Origin: Bacteroidota bacterium
Lineage (GTDB): Bacteria > Bacteroidota > Bacteroidia > UKL13-3
NCBI GenBank assembly: GCA_010027395.1
Contig: RGVD01000101.1
Coordinates: 1 to 9,231 of the forward strand
DNA length: 9,231 bases
Direction: 5' to 3'
The first letter of the stretch is position 1. Each line of letters begins with the position of its first letter. This document shows, one piece after another, positions 6,026-9,231 of this stretch. A model generated the notes under the pieces. The model was not told the DNA's origin and did no database searches. It was given only the letters and a program-made list of their open reading frames with translations. The translations under genes were made by a program, and so were the position numbers.

Positions 6026-7423
6026 ATGGCAGATGAAGATTTTTTAGATGAGGATGTGAAAGGGCAAGTGCAGCGTTATGAAAGGATGTTGAGAAATAAG
6101 ACGAAAGATTATTTTGATACAGAAGCACTTGAAGATATTATTGAACACTATATTTTTGCAGATAAATTGAAGAAAGCTATAGGCGTCATTGCATATGGCC
6201 AAGAACTTTTCCCATATTTTACAGGCTTTATCATAAAAAAGGCTGAGGTTTTTGTCCTACTAGGCAAATTTGAAGATGCTATTGAAGAAATAGAAAAAGC
6301 AGAATTATATGAACCATCCAACCCTGAATTACTTTTGTTAAAGGGCGAGACCTTGCTGAATTACCAAAATTTTGAAGAAGCAGAAATTTGTTTTGCAAAA
6401 GCCATAGAACATACAGATGAGCGGGTTGATATGCTTTTTGAAGTTGCTTATGTATATCAAGATTGTGATAATTATGGCAAAGCCATTGAGTATTTCAATA
6501 TCATCATTAGCGAAAATCCAGAAATAGAGCAAGCGTATTACGAAGCAGCCAATTGTTATGATGTTTTAGGTCAAACAGAAAAATCTCTTTCTTTCTATAA
6601 TACCCTCATCAACATAGACCCATATAATACGGCAGCTTGGTATAACTTAGGAGTAAGTTATAGCAGGTTGGGATTGCATGAAAAAGCTATTGATGCCTAT
6701 GATTACTGCCTTGCCATTGATGAGGATTACATACTTGCCAGATTTAACAAAGCCAATGCCTATGTAGAGCTTGACGAATACAACAAAGCTATAGAAGAAT
6801 ATTTGGAAGTAATTAGGCAGGATGGTGAAGATTCTATTACTTTCTGCAATTTGGGCGGATGCTACGAAAGACTAAACTATAACGATAAAGCCCAAGAATA
6901 CTATAAAAAAGCAAGTGCTTTAAATCCTAATATTGCCGAGGCTTGGTTTGGCATTGGACTTACTTGCGAAAAAGATGATAAACACAAAGAAGCCGTTCAT
7001 TATTTTAAGCGAGCAGTATTGTTAGAACCTGAAAATACAGAGTATTTGCTTATTTTAGGTGAATGCGAATATCGCCTTGGAAAAATTGAGGATGCTGAGG
7101 AGGTGTATAAAAAGTTGCTTGAAATAGATCCAACCATGATGGAAGCTTGGTTAGATGCCAGTTATATTAAGTTTACGAAAGGAGAGTTTGAAGAAGCAGT
7201 AGATTTGCTAAAAGAGGCCATAAAAACCAATCCTGATTGCCACCAATATTATTACAGACTTGTTTGCTATTTGTATGAATTAGGGCTTTTTCGCGAGGCC
7301 TTATCAAATTTGGAAACTGCCTTACACCTGCACAGAAATGATCATTGGTTGATGTTTGAAATTTCGCCAAAGTTGAAGTTTATAAAGGAAATTACAGATT
7401 TAATCGAACTGTACAACGTGTAA
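6026..7423 (+). CDS. Tetratricopeptide repeat protein, about 12 TPR units, cytoplasmic
   Basis: The 465-aa protein has no signal peptide, membrane helix or enzymatic domain. After an acidic N-terminus (residues 2-10), 34-residue TPR units run almost without interruption from about 32 to 439, with boundaries near 66, 100, 134, 168, 202, 236, 270, 304, 338, 372 and 406. The clearest unit is 202-235 (A-A-W-Y-N-L-G followed by A-I-D-A-Y-D-Y-C-L-A-I-D). The next ones also carry the typical W/Y-L-G-Y-A-A-P positions. The last 25 residues form a capping helix rich in I, L and K. Such an array forms a superhelix that binds other proteins; the partner and process are unknown. The ATG at 6026 follows an in-frame TGA at 6002-6004. 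It stands alone between a divergent operon and a flavoprotein with its own promoter. A general scaffolding or co-chaperone role would be speculation. Confidence 0.92.
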   Translation: MADEDFLDEDVKGQVQRYERMLRNKTKDYFDTEALEDIIEHYIFADKLKKAIGVIAYGQELFPYFTGFIIKKAEVFVLLGKFEDAIEEIEKAELYEPSNPELLLLKGETLLNYQNFEEAEICFAKAIEHTDERVDMLFEVAYVYQDCDNYGKAIEYFNIIISENPEIEQAYYEAANCYDVLGQTEKSLSFYNTLINIDPYNTAAWYNLGVSYSRLGLHEKAIDAYDYCLAIDEDYILARFNKANAYVELDEYNKAIEEYLEVIRQDGEDSITFCNLGGCYERLNYNDKAQEYYKKASALNPNIAEAWFGIGLTCEKDDKHKEAVHYFKRAVLLEPENTEYLLILGECEYRLGKIEDAEEVYKKLLEIDPTMMEAWLDASYIKFTKGEFEEAVDLLKEAIKTNPDCHQYYYRLVCYLYELGLFREALSNLETALHLHRNDHWLMFEISPKLKFIKEITDLIELYNV

Positions 7424-7591
7424 TTCGCTTAAAAAAAATCTTTTCAATCTTTTTAATCAAACAAATCCAAATTGCGCAAAGGGCATATAAGCCAATGTTG
7501 TACTTTAGTTACTCAAAATCAAAACTTTAACTTAGTTCTTAAATTATTCATATTTTCGTACCTTTGCTGCAGTTTTTAAAACAATAACATA
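7424..7591. other. Intergenic region with the flavoprotein promoter; no clear terminator
   Basis: A 168-nt A/T-rich spacer. It holds the TACCTTTG box near its right end and T-rich runs after the TPR stop (7441-7457), but no stem that would make a convincing intrinsic terminator. No short ORF with family likeness was seen. Confidence 0.45.
7559..7566 (+). promoter_or_regulatory. Candidate -7 promoter box (TACCTTTG) for the flavoprotein gene
   Basis: An exact match to the Bacteroidota TAnnTTTG box, 25 nt upstream of the TTG start. Transcription would begin near 7573 and leave a leader of about 20 nt. The -33 region (about 7534-7540, GTTCTTA) is only a weak match to TTTG. Position and exact match make this the most convincing promoter in the window. 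Confidence 0.55.
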
Positions 7592-8812
7592 TTGAAAATA
7601 GTAGTTATAGGTGGAGGAGCTGCAGGTTTTTTTGCGGCCATTCAAGCTGCATCAGCAAATAAAAATGCCGAGGTGGTATTACTAGAAAAAACATCCAAAC
7701 TTTTGCAAAAGGTAAGAGTTTCGGGGGGTGGAAGGTGCAATGTTACCAATGCTTGTTCAGACATGAAACAATTATCGGCATCCTACCCTCGTGGCGAAAA
7801 ACAACTAAAAAGTGCTTTTAGCAGATTTACAACTACTGACACTGTTAATTGGTTTCAAGACAGAAAAGTGAAATTGAAAACAGAGGCTGATGGAAGAATG
7901 TTTCCAATAAGCGATGATTCTCAAACCGTTATCGACTGCCTAGAAAAAGAAGCCAAAAAACTTAAAATAGACATTAGATTAGAATCTGAAGTTAAGAAAA
8001 TTATACCAAGTTATACTGGAGGATTTGAACTAGCCTTGGCCAACGGTGATAGAATCAGCTGCAATAAACTAATTGTAGCATCTGGCGGAAGCCCTAAATC
8101 AGAAAATATGCAGTGGCTTAAAGAATTAGGACACGAAATTATCGAACCTGTTCCTTCCTTATTTACCTTTAATATTCCAAACGAAGCATTGAATGAGTTA
8201 ACGGGCATATCTGTTAACCCAACCAAAGTAAAAATAGCTGATACCAAATTTGAATTCAATGGCCCTGTTCTCATTACACATTGGGGTTTGAGCGGACCAG
8301 CTGTGCTTAAGTTATCATCCTTTGCTGCCAGATACTTAGCTGAAAAAGAATACAACTTTAGTGTTCAATTAAATTGGTTGAACGACAAAAAAGATGAAGC
8401 CTGCAGAAATGAATTGATGAATGTGAAAGCAGCTAATCCTCACAAGCAAGTAAATAATCATTTTCCATTTAAATTGCCAGCAAGGTTACTAAGCCATTTG
8501 TTTGCCAAATCAGGCATTGACGAAACTTCCCGTTGGGCCGATGTATCAAAAATTGATATACAACAATTGGTACAAAACCTAATTTATGATACCTACGAAG
8601 TGAAAGGAAAAACAACCTTTAAGGAGGAATTTGTAACTTGCGGAGGCATTTCTTTAAATGATATCGAGTTTAAAAATATGCAGAGCAAACGGTGTAAAAA
8701 CCTATTTTTTGCTGGCGAAATATTAGACATTGATGGCATAACAGGTGGCTTTAATTTCCAAGCAGCTTGGACTACTGGCTTTATTGCTGGAAATGCAGCA
8801 GCGGCAATATAA
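7592..8812 (+). CDS. BaiN/HI0933-like NAD(P)/FAD-dependent oxidoreductase (flavoprotein)
   Basis: A cytosolic flavoprotein of 406 aa, the usual length for the HI0933/YhiN/BaiN family. The Rossmann FAD motif I-G-G-G-A-A-G-F-F-A-A is at 6-16. The family motif K-V-R-V-S-G-G-G-R-C-N-V-T-N-A is at 40-54. Then follow an E-A-D-G-R-M-F-P segment near 98-105, V-A-S-G-G-S-P-K-S near 162-170 and, at the C-terminus, G-E-I-L-D-I-D-G-I-T-G-G-F-N at 375-388, which closes over the flavin. Physiological substrates of most members are unknown; some gut homologues reduce bile-acid intermediates, which is not implied here. The start is TTG at 7592. The frame opens after a TAA at 7577-7579, no ATG or GTG lies before the FAD motif, and L-K-I-V-V-I is the natural N-terminus. 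It has its own promoter box at 7559-7566. Confidence 0.92.
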   Translation: MKIVVIGGGAAGFFAAIQAASANKNAEVVLLEKTSKLLQKVRVSGGGRCNVTNACSDMKQLSASYPRGEKQLKSAFSRFTTTDTVNWFQDRKVKLKTEADGRMFPISDDSQTVIDCLEKEAKKLKIDIRLESEVKKIIPSYTGGFELALANGDRISCNKLIVASGGSPKSENMQWLKELGHEIIEPVPSLFTFNIPNEALNELTGISVNPTKVKIADTKFEFNGPVLITHWGLSGPAVLKLSSFAARYLAEKEYNFSVQLNWLNDKKDEACRNELMNVKAANPHKQVNNHFPFKLPARLLSHLFAKSGIDETSRWADVSKIDIQQLVQNLIYDTYEVKGKTTFKEEFVTCGGISLNDIEFKNMQSKRCKNLFFAGEILDIDGITGGFNFQAAWTTGFIAGNAAAAI

Positions 8813-8891
8813 TCAACCTAGGTTTATCTCCCAATTTCAAAAATTATCATTCACATTAAAAAATATTTCTTTTTTTAGTAATTTCTTTTTT

Positions 8892-8899
8892 TACATTTG
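8892..8899 (+). promoter_or_regulatory. Candidate -7 promoter box (TACATTTG) for the RRM protein gene
   Basis: An exact match to TAnnTTTG, 61 nt before the ATG at 8961, with a TTTCT tract about 21 nt upstream as a poor -33 box. It predicts a leader of about 55 nt that is A/T-rich, with no obvious hairpin. The rest of the 148-nt gap (8813-8960) holds a 10-bp palindrome (AACCTAGGTT, 8815-8824) just after the flavoprotein stop and T-rich runs, but nothing else recognisable. Confidence 0.5.
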
Positions 8900-8960
8900 A
8901 TGTGTATTAGTTTTCGACAATTAACGGAATCAATATATAACTAATTAATATTTTACTTTC

Positions 8961-9231
8961 ATGAACATTTATGTAGCAAACATCAACTTCCGCTCTTCGG
9001 AAGATGATTTAAGAGGTCTTTTTAGCCAGTATGGTGAAATCACTTCCCTAAAAATTATTACCGATAAAATGACTGGTCGTAGTCGTGGATTCGGATTTGT
9101 AGAAATGGCTAACGATGAAGACGCTAAACGCGCTATTTCAGAGTTACATGGTCAAGATTTTATGCAAAAAACTTTAGTAGTAAACGAAGCAAAACCTAGA
9201 GAAGAAAACGGTGGCGGTGGAAGAGGTTTTG
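8961..9231 (+). CDS. RRM-type RNA-binding protein, N-terminal part (cut by window edge)
   Basis: The first 90 residues form one complete RNA recognition motif. RNP2 is I-Y-V-A-N-I at 3-8 and RNP1 is R-G-F-G-F-V-E-M at 42-49, with the aromatic residues Tyr4, Phe44 and Phe46 that stack on RNA bases. Between them are E-D-D-L-R-G-L-F and the T-D-K-M-T-G-R-S-R loop. After the domain comes a basic, glycine-rich stretch (N-G-G-G-G-R-G-F) that continues past the edge. Small single-RRM proteins with Gly-rich tails are common in Bacteroidota and Cyanobacteria and bind single-stranded RNA, probably acting in post-transcriptional control; the targets here are unknown. The ATG at 8961 starts directly before the first beta-strand, as in relatives. 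The gene appears to have its own promoter. Confidence 0.93.
   Translation, partial: MNIYVANINFRSSEDDLRGLFSQYGEITSLKIITDKMTGRSRGFGFVEMANDEDAKRAISELHGQDFMQKTLVVNEAKPREENGGGGRGF

Noticed and set aside
8011..8355. 114-aa - strand ORF opposite the flavoprotein
   Set aside because: Antisense to a well-conserved gene; no motif and no promoter box found.
8815..8824. Palindrome AACCTAGGTT after the flavoprotein stop
   Set aside because: Only 10 bp with no loop and no T-run, so it is too short for a terminator; a restriction-like palindrome of this size is expected by chance.
1..9231. CRISPR array, tRNA/rRNA, insertion sequence or defence system
   Set aside because: No regularly spaced direct repeats, cloverleaf-like sequence, transposase motifs or defence-type domains were seen on either strand.

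Overview
The window looks like a stretch of chromosome from a low-GC member of the Bacteroidota. The signs are A/T-rich DNA, little Shine-Dalgarno signal before the start codons, several matches to the Bacteroidota sigma-factor -7 box TAnnTTTG, a small glycine-rich RRM protein, and a lycopene cyclase of the two-domain CrtYc/CrtYd type. I saw no tRNA, rRNA, CRISPR array, transposase or phage gene. No gene stands out as foreign.

Layout. (a) At 1-816, + strand: the 3' end of ispH (last enzyme of the MEP isoprenoid pathway), then a membrane-anchored Cys-type glutathione peroxidase. (b) At 805-3172, - strand: an MBOAT O-acyltransferase followed by an SGNH/DltD-like hydrolase. This is the usual two-gene module for O-acylating an extracytoplasmic polymer. 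The MBOAT reading frame continues 46 codons upstream of its first usable start with clear family sequence, so its 5' end seems frameshifted or misread. (c) At 3327-5693, - strand: a tight four-gene operon of purE, a CruF/DUF422-like carotenoid hydratase, crtZ (beta-carotene hydroxylase) and a crtYcd-type lycopene cyclase. It contains a 1-nt and a 4-nt start/stop overlap. (d) At 5694-6025: a divergent intergenic region with two overlapping short ORFs of doubtful status. (e) At 6026-8812, + strand: a cytoplasmic protein made of about 12 consecutive TPR units, then a BaiN/HI0933-like flavoprotein starting with TTG. (f) At 8961-9231, + strand: the start of an RRM-type RNA-binding protein, cut by the window edge.

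How the genes work together. Cyclase, 3-hydroxylase and 1,2-hydratase are the enzymes that would turn the ends of an acyclic C40 carotene into a hydroxylated beta-ring and a hydroxylated psi-end. That suggests a monocyclic xanthophyll of the saproxanthin/flexixanthin kind (inference). The earlier steps (crtE, crtB, crtI) are not in the window. IspH supplies the isoprenoid precursors but lies in a separate, oppositely oriented unit. The MBOAT/SGNH pair has no glycan-synthesis genes beside it here, so its substrate is unknown. I did not find a clearly new system. The points most worth checking are the MBOAT 5' end, the purE-led carotenoid operon and the imperfect inverted repeat at 3239-3289.
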